From contig JAGAKZ010000012.1 in assembly GCA_017848115.1 (NCBI GenBank), positions 1-64,000 on the forward strand: a stretch of DNA of 64,000 nucleotides. Direction: 5' to 3'. This DNA is from Oscillospiraceae bacterium (GTDB lineage Bacteria > Bacillota > Clostridia > Oscillospirales > Ruminococcaceae). Shown one piece after another: positions 53,992-63,455 of the stretch (its first letter is position 1; every line of letters begins with the position of its first letter). Below the pieces are notes generated by a model. It searched no databases and had not been told where the DNA came from. It saw only the letters and a list, made by a program, of their open reading frames with translations. A program made the position numbers and the translations under genes.

Positions 53992-54708
53992 TTATCTCTG
54001 GCGTCCGCCGCCGTTGCCACTACCATCGTTATTTGACTCTATTTTTGTCTTAGTAGTATACTCACGCAAAAATCTGTCGTCTTTTCTTGAAAATCTTGTG
54101 TCACCCTTTACTTCGTAGTTCTTTGCTTCATATTTCTTTACGCTCTTATACGATTTAGCTATCAACAAGCAAACTACCAATGACACTACGACACCAATCA
54201 AAGCACCTTTAGCTATACGCTTCATTGTTCCTGATTTTTTATAAGCTGAAAGATCTATATTGTCCGCAAACTCCTCTACAGCTGAAACATAATCACCTTT
54301 TTTCACGCAAGGCGAAATATCATCCATAAAAGAATCTGCATATCTATCATACTTACTGCGAATTTTACCACTTGCAAATATATAGTCATATTCTGTATCA
54401 TTATCAATAAGTAACAATACACCGTCCGAATTTGCACCGAATAAATCTGTATACACTTCTTTAGCATACATTTCAGATGGGCGACCTGCCTTATCGGAAG
54501 TGATAACAACTGCAACATTTGCATCTATCTTATCAGCAGCTTTTGCAACCTTTTTGTTAAGCTTCTCTTCCTCTGAGTCTTTCAGACTATCATCAAAATC
54601 GTGAACCTTACAGTTTGAATCTGCTGCATTTATGCTCTGATCATTTACTCCAAAAGCTATAAACAGCGCCATAATCAAACCAAGAAAAATCTTTGTATAC
54701 CGCATCAT
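53992..54708 (-). CDS. TPM-domain membrane protein (YdjH-like)
   Basis: 238 residues. A signal or anchor (about 7-25), an extracytoplasmic TPM domain (about 30-150: VAVVITSDKAGRPSEMYAK and GANSDGVLLLIDNDTEYDYIF), one membrane helix (about 168-190), then a cytosolic basic tail ending in SGNGGGRQR. It overlaps the previous gene by ATGA. With the two genes before it, it matches the products of ydjH-ydjG-ydjI in B. subtilis, where they recruit PspA/LiaH-type envelope stress proteins. No pspA gene is seen beside this operon. Confidence 0.82.
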   Translation of the reverse strand: MMRYTKIFLGLIMALFIAFGVNDQSINAADSNCKVHDFDDSLKDSEEEKLNKKVAKAADKIDANVAVVITSDKAGRPSEMYAKEVYTDLFGANSDGVLLLIDNDTEYDYIFASGKIRSKYDRYADSFMDDISPCVKKGDYVSAVEEFADNIDLSAYKKSGTMKRIAKGALIGVVVSLVVCLLIAKSYKSVKKYEAKNYEVKGDTRFSRKDDRFLREYTTKTKIESNNDGSGNGGGRQR

Positions 54709-55766
54709 GATAACAGTGAGCCTCCTATCCCGAATAATACTGCTATAACAACAGCCAATCCTATTCCGAAGGCGATAAGTTTCTTTATAGACAACGGTGG
54801 ATTACCTACAAGTTTTCCTGTCTGACCGTTTACCGCAAATTCATACATCTTATCATTATATTTATATGTCATGAACCACACCGGGAGAAGTGCATAACTC
54901 CACTTTGTACTCATAATATTATTATTAAAATGACTTACACTTACATCATCATATCCTGTTATAGAGTCCATCAACAGACTTCGGCTGCCCTTATCAACTT
55001 TTTGTCTTATTCTCGGAAATACATCACCTTTATTAACATCATATCTGTCAGCGAGATATCCCGATAAATACGACATAGAGAAATCCTCTACCTTGCTGTA
55101 ATCAAAAGGTTCAACCGCATCCATAAGCGAATCGTCAATCTTACTTGCACCATCTGCCGGAACACCTTTAAATGTGATATCTGCACTTCTTCTTACAGAA
55201 TATTCTTTAGTTTCCTTATACTTATAATCACCTGATGTCCATGTACGTATATGCTTACCAACAGCATCCATATCAGCTTTAACTTTACAGTCGGCAAGCC
55301 AGAAAGGAACATAAAGACCTGTCATTTTTTCAAGAGTCTGATCCGACTTGAAATCAGTAGGAGTAAACTTCTTCTTACCTATTGTTGATTTGAAGGTTTC
55401 AAGAGCCTGTTCCCTTGTTATTTTAAATGGTATAACTTTATTTGGTCTGTAATCGCCTGAAAGTCTTCCTTTAAGTATTACAGGACAGTGACAATATACG
55501 CAGAAAGTAGCGGCTGTATTTCCGTCAGACATTATTTCTGCACCGCATGATGAACACGAATACAGATTACCATTGCTAAATCCGTCATCTTCTACAGTTT
55601 CATCAACATTCTGACTCAGATCAGTATTTTCTGTTTCAGAAAATATCTGCTTTATCTCTTCATCAGTAAATTCACTAAGGCAGTAATCACAGCCAAATTT
55701 CTGCTTATCTGCCTTGTACTGCAGCTCACCGCCGCAGTTAGGACATTTGTATTGTATTGTTTCCAA
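54705..55766 (-). CDS. Zinc-ribbon membrane protein (YdjG-like)
   Basis: 353 residues. Two zinc ribbons at the N-terminus (YKCPNCGGELQYK...FGCDYC about 6-30; YSCSSCGAEI...FCVYC about 70-95). A long central beta domain (about 110-315, VIPFKITREQA, YVPFWLADC, YALLPVWFMTYKYND) and a C-terminal membrane helix (about 328-350) follow. This matches the TFIIB-like zinc-ribbon proteins encoded with SPFH and TPM partners. It probably anchors the complex in the membrane. ATGA overlap with the TPM gene supports a stoichiometric complex. Confidence 0.82.
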   Translation of the reverse strand: METIQYKCPNCGGELQYKADKQKFGCDYCLSEFTDEEIKQIFSETENTDLSQNVDETVEDDGFSNGNLYSCSSCGAEIMSDGNTAATFCVYCHCPVILKGRLSGDYRPNKVIPFKITREQALETFKSTIGKKKFTPTDFKSDQTLEKMTGLYVPFWLADCKVKADMDAVGKHIRTWTSGDYKYKETKEYSVRRSADITFKGVPADGASKIDDSLMDAVEPFDYSKVEDFSMSYLSGYLADRYDVNKGDVFPRIRQKVDKGSRSLLMDSITGYDDVSVSHFNNNIMSTKWSYALLPVWFMTYKYNDKMYEFAVNGQTGKLVGNPPLSIKKLIAFGIGLAVVIAVLFGIGGSLLS

Positions 55767-55781
55767 AAATGTTTTCCTCCA

Positions 55782-57065
55782 TTATTCAGGTTTTTTTGTT
55801 CCGCAACCTGAACAGAATTTTCCTTCATTCACCTGACCGCATGAACACTGCCATGATGAATTTTCAGGCTTCTTTGCTCCGCATTCCTGACAGAACTTGC
55901 CTGTATTTACTTTACCGCATGAACAAGTCCATGTTGTATCTTCGGGTTTCTTAGCTCCGCATTCCTGACAGAACTTGCCTGTATTAGTCTTACCGCATGA
56001 ACAAGTCCATCCGCCTGCTGCCGGCTGTTGTGGCTGTGCCTGAGCCTGTGCTGCCTGCATCTGCTGCTGTTGCATCTGCATCTGCATAGCATTTGTCTGA
56101 CTTGCAGAATTCATAAAACCTCCTGCTGTATTCATGCCCATACCCATGCCCATAAATGCCTGAGCTGCGCCTGCTGAGTTTGAGCCTGCTGCTTTAAGAC
56201 CGTCAGCGATACTTCCCTGAACATAACCTTCTCTTATTGTAGCATCTGAAAGCATAGCGCCCTGATTTCTCATATTTATGAGCTTCTGGCTCTGTTCATC
56301 GTAGCTTATAGTTACAGCAACACTTGCAATCTCGATACCTCTGCCTTCTCTCCACTCTTCATCAAGTGTCTGAGACATATATTTTGCAAGTTCTCTTGAC
56401 TGCGACTGTATATATGATACTCTCTTACCGTCAACTGACATCTGGTTTATAGCTGATTCAAGAGCTGTAAGGAATTCTTCACAGTACTGGCTGTTCATAG
56501 TTGCCGCTGTAAATCTTTCACCTGTTTTTGATGCAGCCTCGCCAAAGAATTTGAGAGGATCAACGATTTTTATTGAATACTGACCTCTGCAACGCATAAA
56601 TAACTCTGCATTGTAGAAATTGTCAAAGTACTGAATAGGATTTCTTGTACCAAATTTGATACCTGTGATTTCCTGAAGATTTATAAAGTAAACCTTCTGT
56701 GACTGTGATGGCACACCGCCGAACTTGAATCTGTTGAATGCGTCTTTCAGAGATTCTTTAAATTCGCCGTTAAAGAGTGATGGTGAAGTTGACATATTTA
56801 CAGTATAATAACCTTCTTCTGCACAATAGTCCACGATACGACCACCGTCTATAAGTAACATCATCTGATTCGGATAAACGTGAATAACCGAACCGTTGGA
56901 AATAATATTTGAATTTCTCTTTGTATTTGAGCCTCTCTTTGTGCTTACCTGCACACCAGGTGTCATAAAGGTTTCATTTGTCATGTTATCAGGCTCGATA
57001 ACCTCTAACCACTGATCTGCAAGATTTCCACTCACTGCACTGACTGCCGCTTTAATAAGTCCCAT
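55782..57065 (-). CDS. SPFH-domain protein with triple zinc ribbon (YdjI-like)
   Basis: 427 residues. N-terminal SPFH (flotillin-like, virion-core type) domain (about 10-270). A Gln/Met/Ala-rich linker (about 310-350) leads to three tandem zinc ribbons (C-x-C-G...F-C-x2-C-G-x-K-K-P-E), each 26 residues and clearly duplicated at the DNA level. SPFH proteins form large membrane-linked cages. In B. subtilis the relative YdjI helps to recruit PspA. ATG 57065 follows AGGAGG. First gene of its operon, with its own promoter at 57183-57211. Confidence 0.85.
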   Translation of the reverse strand: MGLIKAAVSAVSGNLADQWLEVIEPDNMTNETFMTPGVQVSTKRGSNTKRNSNIISNGSVIHVYPNQMMLLIDGGRIVDYCAEEGYYTVNMSTSPSLFNGEFKESLKDAFNRFKFGGVPSQSQKVYFINLQEITGIKFGTRNPIQYFDNFYNAELFMRCRGQYSIKIVDPLKFFGEAASKTGERFTAATMNSQYCEEFLTALESAINQMSVDGKRVSYIQSQSRELAKYMSQTLDEEWREGRGIEIASVAVTISYDEQSQKLINMRNQGAMLSDATIREGYVQGSIADGLKAAGSNSAGAAQAFMGMGMGMNTAGGFMNSASQTNAMQMQMQQQQMQAAQAQAQPQQPAAGGWTCSCGKTNTGKFCQECGAKKPEDTTWTCSCGKVNTGKFCQECGAKKPENSSWQCSCGQVNEGKFCSGCGTKKPE

Positions 57066-57182
57066 ATTTCTTTTCCTCCTGTGTGTAAAAAATAAATGCA
57101 AAATTGATTTTTGCGTGTTTTATGATTATACTTTAAATGATATATGTATCTATGAACATATTCATGAAAAGCATTTATACAG

Positions 57183-57211
57183 ATTATAGCATATTAATGT
57201 GTATTTTGCAA
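57183..57211 (-). promoter_or_regulatory. Promoter of the SPFH operon
   Basis: TTGCAA (57206-57211), 17 bp, TATAAT (57183-57188) on the minus strand; between the RNA terminator and the SPFH start. Confidence 0.72.
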
Positions 57212-57242
57212 GAATAATATAGGGGTTTAGAAAAATATTTAT

Positions 57243-57485
57243 AACAAAAAAACATCGAGCAACTTACCCGATGTTTTAAATTTCAATATAAACGGTTTTA
57301 TGCTGGCTGTCAGCCGCAATACCCTTGCGAGTATCTATAGTCGTCGAAAATAAGTCCTCAACGCAGACTAACCATTTCTCTCCGGTCAGAGCGCAACGCC
57401 CTTGCGAGCATCTATAAGTCTTGGTATTTTTACCTGCCTAAGCACAGTACAGCTTTATGTGCCGCCACACAGCGAGTTCCCTCAC
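57243..57485 (-). ncRNA. Unassigned structured RNA
   Basis: About 240 bases with its own sigma-A promoter (57492-57520) and an intrinsic terminator (ACATCGGGTAAG...CTCGATGT then TTTTTTT, 57245-57277). The 5' end can form GTGAG-GGAA-CTCGC and GCACA...TGTGC hairpins. Two similar internal hairpins read ATGC-TCGCAAGG-GCGT and ATAC-TCGCAAGG-GTAT: the loop is kept and the stem changes in both strands. GC content is well above its surroundings. It has no long frame. It does not show the conserved parts of RNase P, SRP, tmRNA or a class I know. Since the SPFH operon has its own promoter, this looks like a stand-alone RNA. Confidence 0.6.
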
Positions 57486-57491
57486 ACCTAT

Positions 57492-57520
57492 ATTGTACCC
57501 GATAAACACTACTTTGTCAA
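57492..57520 (-). promoter_or_regulatory. Sigma-A promoter of the structured RNA
   Basis: TTGACA (57515-57520), 17 bp, TACAAT (57492-57497) on the minus strand. Confidence 0.8.
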
Positions 57521-57549
57521 TATATTCTGAAACTTTTCGCTAACAAGTT

Positions 57550-57810
57550 TTAATTATCAAATCCTCCTGTTTTTGAAAACTCAATAATAAGATGAGCCGT
57601 TGATGCAATAATTTCGAGATATTTTTTTACTTCTTCTTCGGTAAATCCATATACTTCTTCAATAAAATAGTCCGGCAGATAACAAGTCATATGATGAAAA
57701 CAATCTTTTTCATCAGGCTTTTCAATGTATACTTTCACCTTTTGGGACGGTAAGAAATCTGAATGTGTTATTTCTGTTTCATCATCCAGTGTTAAAAACG
57801 GATACATCAT
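57550..57810 (-). CDS. Small conserved-looking hypothetical protein (86 aa)
   Basis: 86 residues from ATG 57810 (MMYPFLTLDDETEI), with GAGGAAG nine bases upstream. Acidic and soluble, with the segments KVYIEKPDEKDCFHHMTCYLP and a helical end (EEEVKKYLEIIASTAHLIIEF). Such compact proteins are frequent in Firmicutes, but I cannot assign a function. It lies upstream of the RNA promoter and downstream of the large lipoprotein operon. Confidence 0.65.
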   Translation of the reverse strand: MMYPFLTLDDETEITHSDFLPSQKVKVYIEKPDEKDCFHHMTCYLPDYFIEEVYGFTEEEVKKYLEIIASTAHLIIEFSKTGGFDN

Positions 57811-57916
57811 AAACATCTTCCTCTCTATCAAAACAGATACAAATCTAAACTTAACTACCTATATTATAGTTATGATATCATATTTTGTCAAGATTGAGTA
57901 AATTCAAACTCCCGTC

Positions 57917-60829
57917 TCACCGCTCCTTCATAAAAAGCCCCACCTTTGAATTAAGATTTTCAACGAGTTCTTTTTTATCCGTCATATCATTAAAATAATA
58001 TTCAAGTTGCTCATCTATTATCTTTTCTATTTCTGTGCTTATATCAGGCTCACGAACTGTCCAGTCGAGCTGTAAAATGAGGTCATCTATTTTCTCTTTG
58101 CTCTTTTCGTCCTTTATATATCCGTCATATACAGATTTCATTATCGGAAGGCTGTTGCAGTTTTTCTGATATTCTTCTGAAAGGAAATATTTTATAAACT
58201 CCCATGCCTTATCTTTGTTCTGAGAATTTGCGCATACTGAAAAACTCAAAGGGAACTTCATGATATTCATTCTGTGTGTGTCAACCGACGGCACTCCGAC
58301 AACGCACTGATTTTCATAATCATCAAGATAACGACCTATGCCTGATAAAATATACGGATGCACTCTCTTTTCATCTGTCTGCTCCATTGTACAGGTCATA
58401 GCGGTGTCGATTATCGCCGAAAATATTTCATTGTCAAAGTCGCATTTTCCGGACTTCATGTCTACAAAACTGCTTATGTTGTGATTTATAAGCCTGCTTG
58501 CAAAATATTTTTTGTCAAAATAAAATACACCCATATTACCATCGGAAAATTCTTTCATCATTTCTGTGTTCCAGCCTGCATACGCACTTCTGTAACTGTC
58601 TGACAAAACAAATGTGTAAAGTTCAAATTCGGGTGCAACGGAATACAGCTTTCCATTACTGTCGGTATCAAATACATACGGCATATATTTGTTTATGTCA
58701 ATGTCTTTTTTTATAAAAGCCATAAGGTCTTCAAAAATGGTCTTATCAGTGTATTTGTCTATTCCATACCGTTCATCACTTATTACGATATCACAACCTG
58801 CTCCCAGAGCAATATCATTCTGAAGGCTTGTTTCATCATCGTAAATATTTATAACAGCACAAAAACTGTCCTGTCTTTTGTTAAACTCCGAAACAGATTC
58901 TTTTAAGTTAATATCATAGCTGTCAACACAACAGATATTAAGAACTTCTTTACGACTTTCATTATCCGCACAACTTATAAGTGACAACTGTTTTGTAAAC
59001 GTCTTGTAGTCAAATGTTATACATAACAAACTTCCGTCATCAAGAGTAATACTGTCCTCTATGATAACATCGGAAGAAAAGAACTCCATCTCCCTATTTT
59101 CAATATCATAACCTGTCATAAAATATCCGTCATAATATGTAAAATCAATATTTTCTACAGGTTTCTTTTCTTCGAGCGGAATAAACTCGCTTTCTCCAAG
59201 CTTCTGAAATCCTATAGACTCTCCGTACATAAATAAGTAAACATCACCGTCAGCCGAACTTATAAGTCCATACGGTGAAACCGATGATACATCTTCACGT
59301 TTTTTTATGTCTGTAAGCGACTCTTTAGCAACACTTAAAACTTCACTGACACTGCCATCTGCACTTTGGGTAAGAATAAGCAGGTCTCCGTTACTTCCCG
59401 ACTCTATTTCCGACAGGAGCATCGATGAGTTGCCCATATCTTCGGGAGTTACCCACTGTACTTCTTTGGAAGTGCTGTCCACTATACATATTATGCTGTT
59501 GTTTTCCTCATAATAATCGCCCACATAACCCATTGTGTACGTCTGCCCGTCATGAGTCATCTCTATCGGTTCATATGCGTCACCGTGAGCTATATCACAA
59601 ATCATATATATATTATCTCCGACTACGCACATATCAGAAATATTTTTTACATATGAATCACTGTCTATTTCTATTTCAATGCTCTCTGTATGCTTTATAC
59701 TATTATTATATACATTCAGCATCATGCATTCGGGTGTATATTTTTCCGACATATACAAAACTTCTTTGTCGTTTGCAACCATGACATTGTATTTTATATT
59801 TTCGTTTTTTTCATCTGTAAACAGAACTTCTTCAGCCTGACTTTCAAAATTATATCTGCACAACACATTTTCCCTTCTGTAAAACAGGTGATCATACACC
59901 GCATCAAAGTCAAGGGATTCTGTATTGTAAAACTCATCTCTTGAAATAATATTTCCGTCTGCGGTACTGTATAAATTATGATATACAGTATTTGTTTCCT
60001 GATCAACAGATATAACTGTCATTTTTTCATGGTCTGCCGATAAAAGATATGGCATATATCCGGGCATATCAGAAAAATCATTTATTTCAAAAAGAATTTC
60101 TAACTTCGGAGTAAGTTTCACAAGACGGTTTTTGAGTATAATTTCATCATTTTCATCAGCTGTAATAAATTGTATATAAAAATTTCCGTCAGTATCTGAT
60201 TTTACATTTACAGCAATTTCATTTTCAGCAAGCGAAAACTTCTCATCAAGAGATACTCTGGTTATATTTTCAAGAGAATGGTCATAAACTTCAAAAAACG
60301 AATCATACTTTCCGCTGTCGTTTATCTCTCTTGAGATAAGGCAAAGATTATTTTCTTTTGATATCGCTATAGCATCGATCTGCCTGTCATCATCGGGGTT
60401 CATCTGTATACTGCTTATTTCTTTTCCGGTTTTATCGGTAACTGCTATGCATCTGTTATATTCTGCATCACTGTACATAAAAAACATAAGATTATCGGAA
60501 AATACACACCGACTTATATACGAATACTCAAAAGACGGTACTACCTCAGAAAAATTTCCGCTTTCCGTATCAAGAATATGAAACGCATATCCCGAAACTT
60601 TTTCTTCATTGCTTCCTGCAACATAAATATTTTCTTTGTCATACGCAAGTGTGTATATTTCATCAATATTTTCAACAGGAACAGTCATATCATACTTAAA
60701 CTGCGTTCCCTGCGAAAGACCTTTATATTTTTTCAGACCATTGTTGCCTGTAACTTCGTTTTTCTCTTCCTGACAACCCGACAGCAAAATACTTATTACC
60801 GCCAGAACTGCCACAAATCTCTTATTCAT
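57917..60829 (-). CDS. Lipoprotein: propeller-like region fused to solute-binding domain
   Basis: 970 residues. Signal with lipobox LLSGC (Cys 19). Residues about 40-620 are repeated beta segments that read like a WD/NHL-style propeller (recurring D-x-D-x-N-x-Y-I and similar strands). Residues about 625-970 match the extracellular solute-binding (family 1) fold: NICCVDSYDINLKESVSEFNK, CDIVISDERY, and a late DKAWEFIKYFLSEEYQKN block. The fusion is unusual for binding proteins, which are normally about 400 residues. It follows an ATPase gene by one base, so it is part of the same operon, though the permease there is not an importer type. Confidence 0.75.
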   Translation of the reverse strand: MNKRFVAVLAVISILLSGCQEEKNEVTGNNGLKKYKGLSQGTQFKYDMTVPVENIDEIYTLAYDKENIYVAGSNEEKVSGYAFHILDTESGNFSEVVPSFEYSYISRCVFSDNLMFFMYSDAEYNRCIAVTDKTGKEISSIQMNPDDDRQIDAIAISKENNLCLISREINDSGKYDSFFEVYDHSLENITRVSLDEKFSLAENEIAVNVKSDTDGNFYIQFITADENDEIILKNRLVKLTPKLEILFEINDFSDMPGYMPYLLSADHEKMTVISVDQETNTVYHNLYSTADGNIISRDEFYNTESLDFDAVYDHLFYRRENVLCRYNFESQAEEVLFTDEKNENIKYNVMVANDKEVLYMSEKYTPECMMLNVYNNSIKHTESIEIEIDSDSYVKNISDMCVVGDNIYMICDIAHGDAYEPIEMTHDGQTYTMGYVGDYYEENNSIICIVDSTSKEVQWVTPEDMGNSSMLLSEIESGSNGDLLILTQSADGSVSEVLSVAKESLTDIKKREDVSSVSPYGLISSADGDVYLFMYGESIGFQKLGESEFIPLEEKKPVENIDFTYYDGYFMTGYDIENREMEFFSSDVIIEDSITLDDGSLLCITFDYKTFTKQLSLISCADNESRKEVLNICCVDSYDINLKESVSEFNKRQDSFCAVINIYDDETSLQNDIALGAGCDIVISDERYGIDKYTDKTIFEDLMAFIKKDIDINKYMPYVFDTDSNGKLYSVAPEFELYTFVLSDSYRSAYAGWNTEMMKEFSDGNMGVFYFDKKYFASRLINHNISSFVDMKSGKCDFDNEIFSAIIDTAMTCTMEQTDEKRVHPYILSGIGRYLDDYENQCVVGVPSVDTHRMNIMKFPLSFSVCANSQNKDKAWEFIKYFLSEEYQKNCNSLPIMKSVYDGYIKDEKSKEKIDDLILQLDWTVREPDISTEIEKIIDEQLEYYFNDMTDKKELVENLNSKVGLFMKER

Positions 60830-60830
60830 A

Positions 60831-61445
60831 TTATTTTCCTTCTCCCAGTGTTATCGTTCTTGTGCCCATTTTTTTGATTTCTTCATCATGGGTAACAAGA
60901 ATTATCGTTTTATTTTCCTTGTTAAGTTCCTTTAGTATATCCATAACGAGCATCGCATTTTTCTTGTCAAGCGAACCTGTAGGTTCATCGGCAAGTATCA
61001 GATCACAGCTTTTTAGCATAAGTCTTGCAAGCGCCACTCTCTGCTGTTCACCACCTGAAAGCTTGTAGACCTTCTTGTTTTCATAGCCTTTGAGCCCCAC
61101 TCTTTCAAGTACTTTTAAAATATCGGCTGTCTGCGCACCTCTGACTATTGTGAGGTTCTGCTCCACTGTTTTTTCCTCTACAAGTGCGAAGTTCTGAAAA
61201 AGGAATCCTACCTTGTTCTGAAAATAGCTGAGTTTGTTTTTTCTTTGCGAAATGTCGATACCGTCAACTGTTATAGTACCTTTATCTATTTTCTCTATAC
61301 CGCCTATCATATTGAGAAGAGTAGTTTTACCGCAACCACTTTCACCGCTGAATATGATAAATTCCCCTTTTTCTATTTTCTCGCTGAAATTTTCAAAAAC
61401 CTTTTTATCGTCAAATGATTTTGACACACTGTTTATCTCGATCAT
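60831..61445 (-). CDS. ABC transporter ATPase (bacteriocin-type)
   Basis: 204 residues. Walker A GESGCGKTTL (about 34-43), signature KLSGGEQQRVALARL, Walker B LILADEPTGSLD. The FtsE/LolD branch. It overlaps the permease gene by ATGA and is followed by the lipoprotein gene after one base. This ATPase with a DUF1430-type permease is known from operons linked to bacteriocin export or immunity. Here the third member is the binding-protein fusion. Confidence 0.9.
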   Translation of the reverse strand: MIEINSVSKSFDDKKVFENFSEKIEKGEFIIFSGESGCGKTTLLNMIGGIEKIDKGTITVDGIDISQRKNKLSYFQNKVGFLFQNFALVEEKTVEQNLTIVRGAQTADILKVLERVGLKGYENKKVYKLSGGEQQRVALARLMLKSCDLILADEPTGSLDKKNAMLVMDILKELNKENKTIILVTHDEEIKKMGTRTITLGEGK

Positions 61446-63424
61446 AGTGCTCCTCCTTTTAATATCTTCTGTACATTTTTATTTTCAAGAGAAATTATTC
61501 TTACAAAAAGTACAATTAGTTCAATAACCATAAACAACACCGATACGCCGACAGGGAAAATTATTGATACTGATTCAGAAAACATTCTATCATATATGAA
61601 TACAAATGCAATCACGCTTAAAACCATACTTACAACAGTTGAAACTATCATAAGTTTTATCATTCGGGCATTTTTCTCAAAAATCGTATAGCCATATACT
61701 TTCTGCAAAGCAAGTTCTGTTGACGATATGGTGTACTCCATCTTTACTATGACAGATATTATAGCTATTTCAGTTATTATCATAAACAGAGAAATCATTG
61801 CAAAAACAACAAGTGCGTGACGTATCGGCTTCCAGTGTGTTTCAAACATTTCAGATACATTTGTTTTATATGCATGGATAAATCCGTATTTTTCGGAAAT
61901 AACAGCTATATCTTCATCTGTAAGTTTATAAACCATTTTGGTTTTTATACTCGCCTTTCCGCTCTCTGTATAAAATGTGGTAAGTGTCGTAGGATCTATG
62001 GTATTGTAAATAATACACGGATTTTTTACAGAGTCAACTCCCGAACCCCAGTTTTCTCCGTTAAAACACATTATATCCTTGTTTCCGCTGTAGTATATTA
62101 CATCACAACTATATACAAAATTTTCTCCCTCGATACTTTGGATCATCATTTCTGCCTGATTTACATACATACCTGTTTCTTCATATTTTTCCTGAGGAAG
62201 AAGGATATATATATCTTCTGTAAGTTCTGCATTATTAAGTTCTGATATTTCACTCGCAAGATATTCATAGGCATATACATTTGAGTATATTATATCAGGG
62301 CGATTGTAGTCGTTAAACAGCATAACAGGCTCAAAGTCATAGAAATACTCTCTGTACAGACTTTCGTTTATAACGTCTTCCTGAGAAACTAATTTGTTTA
62401 CCAGACTACTGTCTACGATATTGTCATGATTCTGATATGAAAGATAACTGTAATCCTTAAAGTTTTCCACTGCTTTCTTTGATCTTATCATATCAGATGA
62501 AAGGCTGAAAGAAACAACTGTTCCTGTTACAACTATAGTAGAGATAACTATTGAAATGATTTTAAGTACATAACTCTGTGCAAGTATGCTTTTTGCATTA
62601 AATGTTCCGCTAAGAGCAAATTTATAGTCAAATTTCAGATATCGGATATATGAAACCGCATACACCAGACTAAGCACCACAAAAGCAATAATCAGCGCCG
62701 GAATATTTGACAATGCCGAACTTATTTTTGAAAATACCAAAGTACCCACTACAAATATTACAGCTGAAAAAGCTATATCAGTAAAAACATTTGCAAGATA
62801 AATCTTAACAGGCGAACTGCCGAAAGATATTTTTACAAACACTTCCTTTAGTCTTACAGAAACATTGTAATATGTAAGAAATCCTATCATCGCTATCGCA
62901 AATGCCCAGACTATTATCAGTATAACAACATAAATCCCATCAACATTAATCACTTTCTCCGCAGGCGCAGGCTGATAATACTTTTCAAACTTCTTACAAA
63001 AATCACTGATATCTTTCTCATCGCCTATCATATAGCACTGTCCGTAAGTCCCCAAGTAACTTTCATCGGAAAAATCACAAAAGTTTACATCTGTACTTAT
63101 ATTTATAAGACTTTTTACAGAGTCACCCTTTATTCCTAATTTCTTACGCACCACAGACTCCATACCTTCTGTACAGGCGTAATTTATTTCATCTGATACA
63201 AAGCTGTTTAGCTCACCGCCTGTTATAACAAGACCTATATTACATTCATCTGCTATTTTCTCTGCACGGTTTATAACAAATTTATCATTCCAGTCAACCG
63301 AAAACGGCACTCCCGTATAGTACTGCCCTAATCCGTAATTTATTTTTGATGCTTCCATTTCTGCTGTAAACAAGATACACACAAGTATCAGAACAGCTGT
63401 CAGTATGTATTTTATTTTTCTCAT
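61442..63424 (-). CDS. DUF1430/FtsX-like permease (bacteriocin-associated)
   Basis: 660 residues. One helix at the N-terminus (about 5-23), an outside domain of about 140 residues, then helices around 168-190, 210-250, 285-310; a second outside domain (about 320-540) and four closing helices (about 545-650). The arrangement, including the FYNVSVRLKEVFVKISFG-like segment, matches the bacteriocin-associated integral membrane proteins (DUF1430). The likely role is exporting or removing a peptide; the substrate is unknown. ATGA overlap with the ATPase. The preceding gene starts beyond the right edge. Confidence 0.82.
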   Translation of the reverse strand: MRKIKYILTAVLILVCILFTAEMEASKINYGLGQYYTGVPFSVDWNDKFVINRAEKIADECNIGLVITGGELNSFVSDEINYACTEGMESVVRKKLGIKGDSVKSLINISTDVNFCDFSDESYLGTYGQCYMIGDEKDISDFCKKFEKYYQPAPAEKVINVDGIYVVILIIVWAFAIAMIGFLTYYNVSVRLKEVFVKISFGSSPVKIYLANVFTDIAFSAVIFVVGTLVFSKISSALSNIPALIIAFVVLSLVYAVSYIRYLKFDYKFALSGTFNAKSILAQSYVLKIISIVISTIVVTGTVVSFSLSSDMIRSKKAVENFKDYSYLSYQNHDNIVDSSLVNKLVSQEDVINESLYREYFYDFEPVMLFNDYNRPDIIYSNVYAYEYLASEISELNNAELTEDIYILLPQEKYEETGMYVNQAEMMIQSIEGENFVYSCDVIYYSGNKDIMCFNGENWGSGVDSVKNPCIIYNTIDPTTLTTFYTESGKASIKTKMVYKLTDEDIAVISEKYGFIHAYKTNVSEMFETHWKPIRHALVVFAMISLFMIITEIAIISVIVKMEYTISSTELALQKVYGYTIFEKNARMIKLMIVSTVVSMVLSVIAFVFIYDRMFSESVSIIFPVGVSVLFMVIELIVLFVRIISLENKNVQKILKGGAL

Positions 63425-63455
63425 GTTATTTTTCCTCTGTGATTTACTTTAAAAA

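Noticed and set aside
57243..57485. Assignment of this RNA as 6S, RNase P, SRP or tmRNA
   Set aside because: None of their conserved core segments could be found. The two ends do not form a long closing stem as expected for 6S. Left unassigned.
57550..57810. Toxin-antitoxin or immunity role for the 86-residue protein
   Set aside because: No partner gene and no diagnostic motif.
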